Assembly (NCBI GenBank): GCA_001563335.1
Contig: LRSL01000117.1
Span: 1-64,000 of the forward strand
DNA: 64,000 bases
Source of the DNA: Candidatus Thorarchaeota archaeon SMTZ1-45
GTDB taxonomy: Archaea > Asgardarchaeota > Thorarchaeia > Thorarchaeales > Thorarchaeaceae
Direction: 5' to 3'
Positions 9,450 through 18,077 of this stretch are shown here, one piece after another. The position numbers and the translations under genes were made by a program. The notes under the pieces are model-generated. The model was not told where the DNA came from. It ran no database searches and worked only from the letters and a program-made list of their open reading frames with translations. Every line of letters starts with the position of its first letter. The first letter of the stretch is position 1.

Positions 9450-10688
9450 TCAGATTTTGAGAACTGTTCGAGGCATTAACCTCGCCACTATTTCACACAT
9501 TTGGAGGTCCAGAGTGCGTCTTACAACTTCTCTGCCCCTATATGTATATTCCAACTCCCGTGGATTTGAAAAGACCTTTCTTGATTCATGACCGGTTGCC
9601 ATGTCAGTAATATAATAACGTGTCCCGTTGCTCGCTTCAATGACTTGTTCAATTCCAAGAATTGATTGAAACTTATATCCTCCCCCATGAGGTAAAATAT
9701 TGGTATTCAGTAGTCTATGTTTTACATTGTGTTTCTCAGCGCGCCTTGTGAAACCCAAATGCTCTATTATATCCTCATTGAAATTCGGATGACCGCGAAC
9801 TAGATATGCTGGTAAATCCGCTCGAAGTGCAATTGGCAGAAGGTCATCATTATCTTTGCCATGAATATCTTGACAACCAAGAAGATGTTCATTCATATTT
9901 CTCAATCCTTGGTGTATTGGATTGCATATCTCTGTGAATTCACCAAAGATTGCTTCTGCAGCTTTCAAACGTTTCTTCATACTAAGTTCACAAGCAAAGT
10001 CATTCAATTGAAGGTACTCAGATGCATTCTCATCTATAACAACCCATGTCTTTCCAAAAGGCGTATCGATCTCTTCAGACATATCATTTAGTTTCTTACT
10101 TCTGTGGCGATATAACCCAAAGCCAAATTTAGTATCATTGTCTCCTTTAAGTTCCGGTACTGAACCATGTATGATGAAAACATAGTCGTATTCAGAGTCT
10201 GCAGAATTATCCACTGGTTTGTATCTAAATAAGTCGATGAAGTGGTTGCTGACTGCAAAATCCCACTCTATTGGAATTCCATCAATGATTTCATCTGTAC
10301 TAAGAACAGTACTGATATTTTCAATAAGCGCGTGCATAGGGGGTAATGTTTCCAATCCCCCCACAAGCATCCCACAGGCATTAGGCATAGCATCTAGAAA
10401 CACTAACTTTTGCTTTCCATCCCCCCAGGATAACTTTCCACCATAACCAAGCCCACTTTGCCACCTTCGAACGTTACGAGTGACAGTCGCATCTGGTGCA
10501 CTAACAAAAGTAGCATCAGGTTCTAGTGAGTGTTGATTTTGCACCCAATGAAACTTAGCAAGTCCATATTTCATGTTTGTAACACACAAAGCATTTGCAG
10601 AATCCTGTAAACCACTTGAGAAAATATGATCCTTCGCTCTCTCCAACATTTGACTTCTTGTTAAATTTTTGAAGCTAGTCATAGACAT
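9450..10688 (-). CDS. Unrecognised 412-residue protein
   Basis: A soluble protein with no signal peptide or membrane helix that I do not recognise. Notable stretches are YGGKLSWGDGKQKLVF and DAMPNACGMLVGG near residues 100-130, YVFIIHGSVPELKG in the middle, GLRNMNEHLLGCQDIHG, and ILPHGGGYKFQS towards the C-terminus. Conserved-looking His, Asp and Gly-rich turns suggest an enzyme, but no known nucleotide-binding loop is seen. An upstream HD-domain phosphohydrolase gene ends 33 bases before this start on the same strand, suggesting a shared transcript and possibly a nucleotide- or RNA-related role (inference only). Confidence 0.65.
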   Translation of the reverse strand: MSMTSFKNLTRSQMLERAKDHIFSSGLQDSANALCVTNMKYGLAKFHWVQNQHSLEPDATFVSAPDATVTRNVRRWQSGLGYGGKLSWGDGKQKLVFLDAMPNACGMLVGGLETLPPMHALIENISTVLSTDEIIDGIPIEWDFAVSNHFIDLFRYKPVDNSADSEYDYVFIIHGSVPELKGDNDTKFGFGLYRHRSKKLNDMSEEIDTPFGKTWVVIDENASEYLQLNDFACELSMKKRLKAAEAIFGEFTEICNPIHQGLRNMNEHLLGCQDIHGKDNDDLLPIALRADLPAYLVRGHPNFNEDIIEHLGFTRRAEKHNVKHRLLNTNILPHGGGYKFQSILGIEQVIEASNGTRYYITDMATGHESRKVFSNPRELEYTYRGREVVRRTLDLQMCEIVARLMPRTVLKI

Positions 10689-10721
10689 TCTCCACTCTTA
10701 GTTTTTTTCAGATAACTTATT

Positions 10722-11378
10722 TTACGAGGTCTTTACGAGTCCCTCTTGGTCGAATAAATGCCTAATCGATGCCATCCGCGATTGTAAACGGTCTTCGATA
10801 ATTAGTAGGAATTCAAGAAGCTCGTGGTGCAAATTGTCGCCTAATTTTCTACTATAATCAAAGTTCAGCTTTGCATAATCAAACTTGCGTTTTTCCATAT
10901 ATTTTGTCAGAATATTCTCCATGCTTCCTGTTTTCCCAACAAACCCTCTTAGAAGTCCCATTAAACCGAGTCGATCCAGTGTATCCGCATCGTATACAAT
11001 TCTCTCTTCTGTTGTAACTGGAGGAATCTTTGATGTTGGGGTATGTCTTATTACCACTCGAGCTACTGCATCACGAATTTTTGGGTTAACCTGAAGCCCA
11101 TCAAGATATTCTTCAGCTAAGGTGCCGCCAAGAAGACCATGTATATGATCAAAAGCACGATTTGTCTTTCCAATATCATGCAGTAAGGCTCCAGCGAAGC
11201 AGATGAAGGGATCTACTTTCTCCTCTATGTTTTTAGCTATCTCAATGGTATAACGACAGACTGTAAAAACGTGGGAGTAGTCATGACTGTCACTTACTGC
11301 ATGTGCTTCCCTGACGAATTCCTGCATTTGGAGTAACATCTGGAGCTCTTTATCTGTTAACAACCGTGCGAAGACCAT
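10722..11378 (-). CDS. HD-domain metal-dependent phosphohydrolase
   Basis: A 218-residue protein of the HD superfamily. The ligands are seen in SHDYSHVFTV (first His region), ALLHDIGK (HD pair), HGLLGG, VIRHTP and YDADTLDRLG (distal Asp). This set is typical of small archaeal and bacterial HD hydrolases acting on nucleotides or phosphate esters; the substrate is unknown. The start is taken at ATG 11378 (MVFARLL); a TTG three codons upstream is possible. It precedes the unrecognised 412-residue gene on the same strand by 33 bases. Confidence 0.82.
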   Translation of the reverse strand: MVFARLLTDKELQMLLQMQEFVREAHAVSDSHDYSHVFTVCRYTIEIAKNIEEKVDPFICFAGALLHDIGKTNRAFDHIHGLLGGTLAEEYLDGLQVNPKIRDAVARVVIRHTPTSKIPPVTTEERIVYDADTLDRLGLMGLLRGFVGKTGSMENILTKYMEKRKFDYAKLNFDYSRKLGDNLHHELLEFLLIIEDRLQSRMASIRHLFDQEGLVKTS

Positions 11379-11461
11379 TTTACTCAAAACAATACTGGTA
11401 ATAAATGAGTTAAAGGCATCGCATACTAATGGAGGACTGTTAAGACAATCTGTCAGAACTA

Positions 11462-12331
11462 TTAACTATGTTTGATGAATGTACCTTCACGATATTCTCG
11501 AAAAGCTAAGTCAAGTTCTTCTCTATTGTTCATAACAATTGGTCCGTACCAAGCGATAGGTTCTCCAATTGGCATCCCTGAAACTAACAAGAATCGAAGC
11601 CGCTTATCTTTTGCTTTGGCAACTACTCGTTCTCCATCCTCGAACAGTACCAGATGCTCAGATTTGATGAGTCTGTCCATATTCTCATCAAAGTATCCCT
11701 CACCCTCGAATACATACACAAACACTGTGTGTCCTTTCTTCACAGAATGAGTAAATTCTTTGCTAGGAGGGACAATCACATCCATGTATTCTGGATCCGT
11801 TACAATCTCACTTACTGGTCCGCATGTGCCATCCAATTTTCCACAGATGATTCTCACACTCGAACCATCTTCTCTGACAATCTCGGGTATTTCTGATGAT
11901 TTAATGTCCTGATATCTTGGATGCATCATCTTGCTTGAGCTGGGAAGATTTGCCCATAGCTGAAAGCCCATCATAATATCATCAGAACGATGTGGCATCT
12001 CTTGGTGGATTATTCCACTTCCAGCAGTCATCCATTGTAAGTCGCCAGATTCGATAGATCCACTATTTCCTAGGCTATCCTCATGCTTCACCTGACCTTC
12101 AATCATATAGGTGATTGTTTCAATCCCTCGATGAGGGTGCCATGGAAACCCCTTCATATAGTCGTCGGGATTTTCTGAACCAAAATGGTCTAGCAGCAGA
12201 AAAGGATCCATTAGCTCTTTTTCATGGTAGCCGAATACACGCTTAAGTCGAACCCCAGCACCTTCGATGGTTGGCTTTGCTTTCATAATTGTCTTAATTC
12301 TACGAGTCTTAACCACTACTATATTCTCCAT
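11462..12331 (-). CDS. Pirin-family cupin protein
   Basis: A 289-residue double-cupin protein. The metal-site motif HPHRGIETITY is clear, followed by the conserved GSIESGDLQWMTAGSGIIHQE block with the second His and Glu. The C-terminal cupin half (FVYVFEGEGYF) lacks obvious metal ligands, as is usual. Some pirins have quercetin 2,3-dioxygenase activity, others act in transcription; which applies here is unknown. It starts at ATG 12331 and stands alone between the HD hydrolase and the zinc-ribbon gene. Confidence 0.88.
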   Translation of the reverse strand: MENIVVVKTRRIKTIMKAKPTIEGAGVRLKRVFGYHEKELMDPFLLLDHFGSENPDDYMKGFPWHPHRGIETITYMIEGQVKHEDSLGNSGSIESGDLQWMTAGSGIIHQEMPHRSDDIMMGFQLWANLPSSSKMMHPRYQDIKSSEIPEIVREDGSSVRIICGKLDGTCGPVSEIVTDPEYMDVIVPPSKEFTHSVKKGHTVFVYVFEGEGYFDENMDRLIKSEHLVLFEDGERVVAKAKDKRLRFLLVSGMPIGEPIAWYGPIVMNNREELDLAFREYREGTFIKHS

Positions 12332-12408
12332 CGAGAATTCATTTTGAATATCAAGGACTTCACAATTGTGAATTTAAGTATTTTATAAGTGGCAACACAT
12401 GAATACCA

Positions 12409-12633
12409 TCACTTGATGATCTTTCTTATCTCATTTTGATGTGTGAATATTATCATTGTGTAACCACAATCAAGGCAGACAAAAGCAACCTGCTTGATAT
12501 GGGTCTTCCAATCGACCTGTAAGTTCGCGTCGAACAATATGTACGGACCATTCAGGTTCCTACCTCCACAGTTTAGACAAATTTTTGGACCCGCTATTGT
12601 TATATCTTCTTCCATGTCAGATTTTTGCTCCAT
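12409..12633 (-). CDS. Small zinc-ribbon protein
   Basis: A 74-residue protein with two CxxC knuckles, ICLNCGG near the N-terminus and FVCLDCGYT near the C-terminus, about 30 residues apart. This fits one treble-clef or zinc-ribbon domain. The ATG at 12633 is preceded by GAGGTGG a few bases upstream, so it is preferred to the longer reading that would overlap the YhhN gene. It directly follows the YhhN-family gene by 10 bases and is likely co-transcribed. Function unknown. Confidence 0.7.
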   Translation of the reverse strand: MEQKSDMEEDITIAGPKICLNCGGRNLNGPYILFDANLQVDWKTHIKQVAFVCLDCGYTMIIFTHQNEIRKIIK

Positions 12634-12643
12634 TTTATCCACC

Positions 12644-13384
12644 TCACGTGTTACCTCCAAAGAAAGATGAGAGGTGAATTGACAATTGACCAAGAAGGTA
12701 GGTAACACCAACAGCTTCCATATCGCTGAGAAAACCTGGATGTGTCAATCTATAACCTATGATGTAGTCAGATATGAAGAATAAGATAAATCCCAGAAAT
12801 AGACAGATACTAAATAATTGAGGAAATTCATCAAATCTCTTTGAAAGACTGAATGCTACGACTGAGATGAGTAGAAGTCCATAGCCAAATATCCCAGCAC
12901 TAATCACCATATCTGTTGGATCATAAATCGTGAAGACAAACAAGATAATTACAACAACAATGCAGAGGACCCAAATACCTAGGTTTCTTGTTATTAACCT
13001 AGGTTTTTCATTACGAAGAATCAAAGGTGAACGGTCTTTGAGAGCCAACAAATAGAATACATGTCCTAGTGTAAACATCAAGATTCCGTTGATAAGACTC
13101 TCTTCTGGAATTATGTAGAATACTTCGGCCATGAGAAGGTCTCCAATGAAACAGATAAACATTGCAATGAACATGAAAAGGACAAATCGTGACCAATTTG
13201 CATCCCCTCTTTTGTCCACGAAATTAACCAAAGCTATGACAACAATCATTGCTGAGCCTGAAAGAAAGATCCAATTTGGCTTGGGTTCACCAACAATAAC
13301 AACGAGAAGAAGAGTTGTGATCAGAACTGCAATTACAATCAATACCCGTAGTATACCAATTGGTGTTTTCAACGAACTTTCCAT
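12644..13384 (-). CDS. YhhN/TMEM86-family membrane protein (lysoplasmalogenase-like)
   Basis: A membrane protein of about 246 residues with roughly eight helices. Family landmarks are visible: IGDLLMAE, the MFTLGHVFYLLAL segment, FFISDYIIG and the final VTYLLGQLSIH. In this family the two Asp residues of the GD and SD motifs are thought to be catalytic, hydrolysing the vinyl-ether bond of lysoplasmalogens in the eukaryotic member. Archaeal substrates are unknown. The ATG at 13384 follows GAGGTGA at a spacing of about 8 nt, so the longer in-frame extension to 13426 is not favoured. Confidence 0.75.
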   Translation of the reverse strand: MESSLKTPIGILRVLIVIAVLITTLLLVVIVGEPKPNWIFLSGSAMIVVIALVNFVDKRGDANWSRFVLFMFIAMFICFIGDLLMAEVFYIIPEESLINGILMFTLGHVFYLLALKDRSPLILRNEKPRLITRNLGIWVLCIVVVIILFVFTIYDPTDMVISAGIFGYGLLLISVVAFSLSKRFDEFPQLFSICLFLGFILFFISDYIIGYRLTHPGFLSDMEAVGVTYLLGQLSIHLSSFFGGNT

Positions 13385-13503
13385 CCAAAACTCACCTCGA
13401 TGAGATGTCCATAGATTGAATATCATTCAAATGTTAAGGATTCCGGAATGATTTGTTAGGTTAGAAATCATGTTTATCAGGAACGCCAAACAGACAATAC
13501 ATC

Positions 13504-14073
13504 ATGTATTCCGGAAAACTTGTTCGTCTTCGAGCTCTTGAAACATCCGATCTAGAAAATATCACGAAGTTTTACAATACACTTGAGCTTAGACGATTTT
13601 TGGGTCCCCCCTTAGTGAGGTCCAGAGAATATATGGAAGAATGGATTGAGCAAGTTGCCAAATGGGACCCTTGGAAAGATGGACACCTACTGATGGCTAT
13701 AGAGGAGAGAAGGATTGGTGAGTTCTTAGGAATCGCTCGTTTTGAAGATGTCCGACTACCACATAATCGTGCAGAAATTGGTATATCAATATATGACCCT
13801 AGTAAGCGAGGAAAAGGGTATGGAACTGACGCGACACTTGTTACGCTATGGATTGGATTCAATATACTTGGATTAAACAGCATCTATCTCGATACAATGG
13901 AAGATAATGAACGGTCAATCCATGTGTATGAAAAGATTGGTTTCAAGAAGGTTGGCATTTTAAGAGAAACTGAATACATAGATGGGTCTTACAAGGGACT
14001 TCTAATCATGGACATCCTTAGAAAAGAGTTTCAGGAGAAATATCCTTTGAATTCCATTTTGGATTTCCATTAG
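13504..14073 (+). CDS. GNAT N-acetyltransferase, RimJ/RimL type
   Basis: A 189-residue acetyltransferase with the typical N-terminus VRLRALETSDLENI, the strand EIGISIYDPSKRGKGYGTDA carrying the acetyl-CoA pyrophosphate loop (RGKGYG), and the C-terminal NERSIHVYEKIGFKKVG. This subgroup acetylates protein N-termini or small amines. The target is not deducible. It starts at ATG 13504 without an obvious ribosome site, possibly leaderless. Confidence 0.88.
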   Translation: MYSGKLVRLRALETSDLENITKFYNTLELRRFLGPPLVRSREYMEEWIEQVAKWDPWKDGHLLMAIEERRIGEFLGIARFEDVRLPHNRAEIGISIYDPSKRGKGYGTDATLVTLWIGFNILGLNSIYLDTMEDNERSIHVYEKIGFKKVGILRETEYIDGSYKGLLIMDILRKEFQEKYPLNSILDFH

Positions 14074-14138
14074 TTATTCTCCGGTACATTCAAATCATTT
14101 CGACTCGAATGAGAATCTGCGTAAGGAGGTAGTTAGCC

Positions 14139-15746
14139 ATTATTCCACCTAGCAACCCATCTTCTGATTTTGATGTACAAATGTATCTAGATATTCTTAG
14201 AGAAGACCCTCCTTTAAGGAGATATGTGTCAAGAGGAGATACGCCAGATGATGTTGATATCCCTGGTCCTCATCAAGAGGCTGATCGTGCTATCTTTCGT
14301 GTGGCAAGATTCACGATGAAAGATCGCACACCCCGATTTCAACCGATACTTGGTGCAGCTGGAATGGGGAAGACACATCTCTATTGGGTTATAAAAGAAC
14401 AAGAAGGTCTTTTCGCAGCAGGTAAATTTCTTGCTGTATATGTTCCATCACCACCGTTTCCAGTTCGAATACCACTCCATTTTCATGCCTGTATTGTCGA
14501 CGAAGGCGGAGATGAGCTGTTCGAAGACACTGTTGATATGCTATTAACAAAGTTTGGAGGCGTGAAAGGAGTAACACATGAGGTTTACGATTACAACTAT
14601 GCAATGGAACGGCTTCTTGTAGACTATCCAGGAATCTCAGCGGATGCTGCCAAGGCTCTCCTTAGATACAGACTAGATCCAGCAACTAGAGACCTTTCAC
14701 GTAGGTGGCTGCTTGGCGATACTTTGAGTGAAACTGAGCTAGAGCGACTAGGAGTTCGTACATTCCTTGAAGAAGATGATGTTACATTTGCCATGCTTAA
14801 GATTTTGACTGAGGGTTCATCGAGACCTATCGTTTTGTTTGTTGATGAGATGGAAGGACCATTCAATGCTTATGGCGAGGAGGCCGAACGTCACTTCTTA
14901 GAAATCCTAAAACGCCTCTACAATGAAACAAAAAATGTCATTATTGTCGCATCTTGTTTAACGGAGATTTGGGACCGAATATACGCTCTAGCTGATGGTC
15001 CAACAAAATCAAGGATGGAAGCCCCCATTCACCTAAAACCATTCACAAAGGAAGATGTATCTGCCTTTGTTTCTGAAACCATGGCCAAGTATTGGGAACT
15101 TCAGAACATCGAGCCCCCTCCTGATCCGTTATTTCCATTTATAGAAAGAGATATTGAAGCCGCATTTTCTAAAAGTGAGGGGAATCCTCGAGAGGCAATT
15201 CGTTTTCTAATTCCTAGATTGGATGAGATTGTGTTTGAAAAGAAAGAAGCAGAGATTGTGCCGCAAGAAGACTATGTTATCAAGCTAACAGCATCAGTCG
15301 TTCTTAATTCAATTGTACAAGCAATAACCCTTGCGGCAAATCCTCTTGGAATCGAAGTTGAACTTAAGGTTTCGGGAGCTGGAACACAAAAACAAGAAGC
15401 AACAATCCTTAACCTGACGAAGGAGGGTATAACTCAATCTATTGGTATTGATTTGCCCAATGTAAAAGAGTGGGATCGAAGTGGAGGCGTCGCTGCTTAC
15501 TATTCTGCAAATCGTCTTAAGACTGTCTTGGACACAAATACTGCCAAAGCTGCTGTGATTGCAGTTCCAACATCCACAAAAGGTACTAAGTTTGAAGCCA
15601 TAATTGAGGAGCTTGGAAGTGCACTGCTAACACTTCGGTTTGATGAGGACACCGCAACTTCATTTGTGCGTGAAACTAGTGAAGGTACTCTTCCACACGG
15701 ATACGCAGAGTCCTTCACTGGACTTGTCGACGGATTGTTTAGCTAG
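14139..15746 (+). CDS. AAA/STAND-like ATPase with uncharacterised C-terminal domain, possible ATT start
   Basis: P-loop ATPase: Walker A is GAAGMGKTH, Walker B is IVLFVDEMEG, and a sensor-1-like strand is VIIVASCLTEIWDRI, followed by a lid region with NPREAIRFLIPRL. This resembles Orc1/Cdc6-related or STAND ATPases. Residues after about 380 form an alpha/beta domain (ASVVLNSIVQAITLAANPL, AAVIAVPTS, LGSALLTLRFD) that I cannot assign; it could be nuclease- or receptor-like. The first ATG is at 14181, but a perfect GGAGGT at 14125-14130 stands 8 nt before an in-frame ATT at 14139, and a stop precedes it. The ATT start gives 535 residues, the ATG start 521. Confidence 0.75.
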   Translation: MIPPSNPSSDFDVQMYLDILREDPPLRRYVSRGDTPDDVDIPGPHQEADRAIFRVARFTMKDRTPRFQPILGAAGMGKTHLYWVIKEQEGLFAAGKFLAVYVPSPPFPVRIPLHFHACIVDEGGDELFEDTVDMLLTKFGGVKGVTHEVYDYNYAMERLLVDYPGISADAAKALLRYRLDPATRDLSRRWLLGDTLSETELERLGVRTFLEEDDVTFAMLKILTEGSSRPIVLFVDEMEGPFNAYGEEAERHFLEILKRLYNETKNVIIVASCLTEIWDRIYALADGPTKSRMEAPIHLKPFTKEDVSAFVSETMAKYWELQNIEPPPDPLFPFIERDIEAAFSKSEGNPREAIRFLIPRLDEIVFEKKEAEIVPQEDYVIKLTASVVLNSIVQAITLAANPLGIEVELKVSGAGTQKQEATILNLTKEGITQSIGIDLPNVKEWDRSGGVAAYYSANRLKTVLDTNTAKAAVIAVPTSTKGTKFEAIIEELGSALLTLRFDEDTATSFVRETSEGTLPHGYAESFTGLVDGLFS

Positions 15747-16834
15747 TGGTATCTTCTTCGATAATACCAGATTGAAAACATCAAAATTGAAACAGATGTC
15801 CCTCCCACACCCAGGATCCAATAGAAGGTTTCTCGTCTGATTTGCTCATATTCCAGACATGGGTCTGTAAATGAGAATCTCACAGATATTATACCATCAG
15901 GATTTTCCGCAAAAAGGTCTGTTTCAAAATTAATTTCTTCATCTCCAAAGGTATCAAAAATAACATAGAGATCTGGTCTATAGTATCCTAAATCAATCCA
16001 GAAATTATACCTATGCTCACTCTCACAAGTGAAATATCCTCCACAGGAATAATTTGAGATGGTCCAAAGATAGAGTACTTCTTTGTCCTCTACTCCATAA
16101 TCCTCAAAGTCAATGATGAAGCCTGTGATTGATGGATACAGTTCTAAATATGGAATACCTAGTAAGGCAACAAACAATTCGCATGTATTGCCTTTGTTAT
16201 AAATCATGAAATAGAATTCATCGGTCATACTATATGGTAAGAACTCCACCACAACTCTTGTGTCACCACTGCTCTCTAGCCTATATAGGTAAGGACTCGT
16301 ACTCTCAAAGTACGTAATAGAAACTGTGTTGTCTTTTGGGTCATCCACATCCTCCAGGTTGAAGAGATTCGTATATTGGAAATCAATTTCATCTATGGAA
16401 GAGAAGGTGATATTGTATACTGCATTATCTACAGGATCAAGATTCCTTACTGCTGTAACGTACTTGGTCTGACCAGTACCTTCAAAGACACACCTGCAGG
16501 TGTAGTTGTTTTCTGTTCCACAAGTAGTGATGTATTCATAGTTATAGGAGAAATCAGTGTAGTTGTAGATGCTGATTGTGAGTTCTGGCCAACCAGTAGA
16601 GCCTTCAAATTCTAGAGCTGTAATGTTAATTTCAAGCTGAAGACTATTCATTCCTCGTATCCAAATAACGAAGAATTGTGTTGTGCCTCCGGCAATACCT
16701 TCCATGTCGTAATCAACTATAGTGATGCTTGTAGCTTGCACTTCTTGAAAATTGAGTAAGCTAAATGGATTAAAAACTAGGAAAAGGGCTAGAAAGATTG
16801 CTACGACTCGTTTTGTCTCAATCATCATAGTCAT
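15743..16834 (-). CDS. Secreted, C-terminally membrane-anchored protein, function unknown
   Basis: About 363 residues. A signal peptide (VVAIFLALFLVFNPFSLL) is followed by a beta-rich ectodomain with Cys pairs and NXS/T sequons. The C-terminus is a membrane helix (WILGVGGTSVSILMFSIWYY) ending in a basic tail (RRRYH). Start chosen at ATG 16834; GTG at 16852 or nearby ATGs are alternatives. The gene follows the signal peptidase gene by a few tens of bases, so it may be co-expressed with its processing enzyme. It overlaps the convergent ATPase gene by 4 nt. Confidence 0.72.
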   Translation of the reverse strand: MTMMIETKRVVAIFLALFLVFNPFSLLNFQEVQATSITIVDYDMEGIAGGTTQFFVIWIRGMNSLQLEINITALEFEGSTGWPELTISIYNYTDFSYNYEYITTCGTENNYTCRCVFEGTGQTKYVTAVRNLDPVDNAVYNITFSSIDEIDFQYTNLFNLEDVDDPKDNTVSITYFESTSPYLYRLESSGDTRVVVEFLPYSMTDEFYFMIYNKGNTCELFVALLGIPYLELYPSITGFIIDFEDYGVEDKEVLYLWTISNYSCGGYFTCESEHRYNFWIDLGYYRPDLYVIFDTFGDEEINFETDLFAENPDGIISVRFSFTDPCLEYEQIRRETFYWILGVGGTSVSILMFSIWYYRRRYH

Positions 16835-16888
16835 CAAGACATTACAAACCACAATTTAGACATTGAGTGAGTTGCTTTACAGTACTGG

Positions 16889-17437
16889 CTAAGTCCCAGG
16901 CTCAATATCTTGATCATCCCTTTTTGCCCAGACTTCAGGTATAATCAAGATTAATACTAGGAGAATGAGGACAACAGGCAATACTCCAGGAGTTTGTAAG
17001 AAGAGAGTGATGTTTCCAATCCAGGGAATCGCAAAGACTACAACTCCAACTATGTCATCATATGTCCGATAGTATGGGTCTTGGCGATCGTTGTTATCTC
17101 CCTGCGTATAGTATCTGTATTCTCCATCAACATTTTCAATTTGGATGACTCTGTGCACAACAGGCGCTTCAGTATGCCAATCAGCATTATAGACAATGAT
17201 GTCCCCTACATAGATTTCGTTTGGTGCTCGTGATTGCAGGACAAGAAGATGTCCTCGCTCCAAGTTAGGATACATCGAATCACTTGTTACAACCACAAGT
17301 GGCGTTGGATTTCCCATTGCAACCATGAATATCCCGTAGCCACCAAGAGTAATCCCCACAACTAATAAAATAAAGAAACCAGTCTTCCCATATTCTGGCC
17401 ACTTGTCCCACTTGAGTTTCTGACGAATTCTCTCCAA
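16889..17437 (-). CDS. Signal peptidase I, archaeal/ER type
   Basis: Membrane protease that removes signal peptides. A 182-residue protein with an N-terminal membrane helix, the nucleophile Ser in VTSDSMYP, the catalytic His in VVHRVIQIE (His rather than the bacterial Lys, as in Sec11-type enzymes), the conserved GDNND, and a C-terminal membrane helix. The start is a TTG at 17437. Its neighbours are a 156-residue soluble protein upstream and an anchored secreted protein downstream, all on the same strand. Confidence 0.92.
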   Translation of the reverse strand: MERIRQKLKWDKWPEYGKTGFFILLVVGITLGGYGIFMVAMGNPTPLVVVTSDSMYPNLERGHLLVLQSRAPNEIYVGDIIVYNADWHTEAPVVHRVIQIENVDGEYRYYTQGDNNDRQDPYYRTYDDIVGVVVFAIPWIGNITLFLQTPGVLPVVLILLVLILIIPEVWAKRDDQDIEPGT

Positions 17438-17494
17438 TATTCTTTCGCCTTCTAAGTTTTGGATTATGGAGATTTAATAAAATTGACGAACTAA

Positions 17495-17965
17495 TCATGA
17501 CCATTTCTTTGTAGCGGAGCCAATTAAACCGAGAACATCTACCGCCTCGCCCTTGAGATCTGGTTTCCATTTTCGTACTTCTTTTACATGATCTGCCCCA
17601 GCTGCTGAGATCAGAAAACGCTCAAGGATTCTGAGATTTTGCTCATCCATCTCCGCTGCCTTCATTGCATCTCTTCCCGAAGGATAGCCACTTTTTGGTG
17701 TTTCAGAGGTAGCATTCAGATACCAAAAGTTTCTGATGATTTTGATTGCAATAATCCTTGCTGGGCATGGTTGTATCTTTTCTTCAAATAAGACTGTATC
17801 ACCAGTTCGGATTTCGCTATCTGCAGGACGCAATTCTCCATCCATATCATAGATCTTTTCGTTGAACTCGAATAATACCTTCTTAGCTGCTTTTCTAAGA
17901 ATATCGAGAGAAGTATCTACGATTATTCCCTCTTCAGTTTCCATGGTGTCACAATGTTCGTCCAT
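17495..17965 (-). CDS. Hypothetical soluble protein
   Basis: A 156-residue acidic protein with no signal or membrane segment. It has an N-terminal helix (SLDILRKAAKKVLFEF), a central strand region with a possible SH3-like turn (GDTVLFEEKIQP), and a C-terminal helical part. It lies 57 bases upstream of the signal peptidase gene on the same strand. Not recognised. Confidence 0.6.
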   Translation of the reverse strand: MDEHCDTMETEEGIIVDTSLDILRKAAKKVLFEFNEKIYDMDGELRPADSEIRTGDTVLFEEKIQPCPARIIAIKIIRNFWYLNATSETPKSGYPSGRDAMKAAEMDEQNLRILERFLISAAGADHVKEVRKWKPDLKGEAVDVLGLIGSATKKWS

Positions 17966-18077
17966 ATCAGTATCATTATGGATTTACATCTGTTTAATCT
18001 TTGCCTATTGAGTAAGGAATCGTCTTCACCTTACTTCTTAAAAGCCAGTTATCCAAGATTGAGGAAGTGAGCTCGTC

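Noticed and set aside
9374-9591. Plus-strand frames in the kbl promoter region and over the end of the 412-residue gene
   Set aside because: They overlap a well-supported minus-strand gene and a TATA-like region; no ribosome site or recognisable product.
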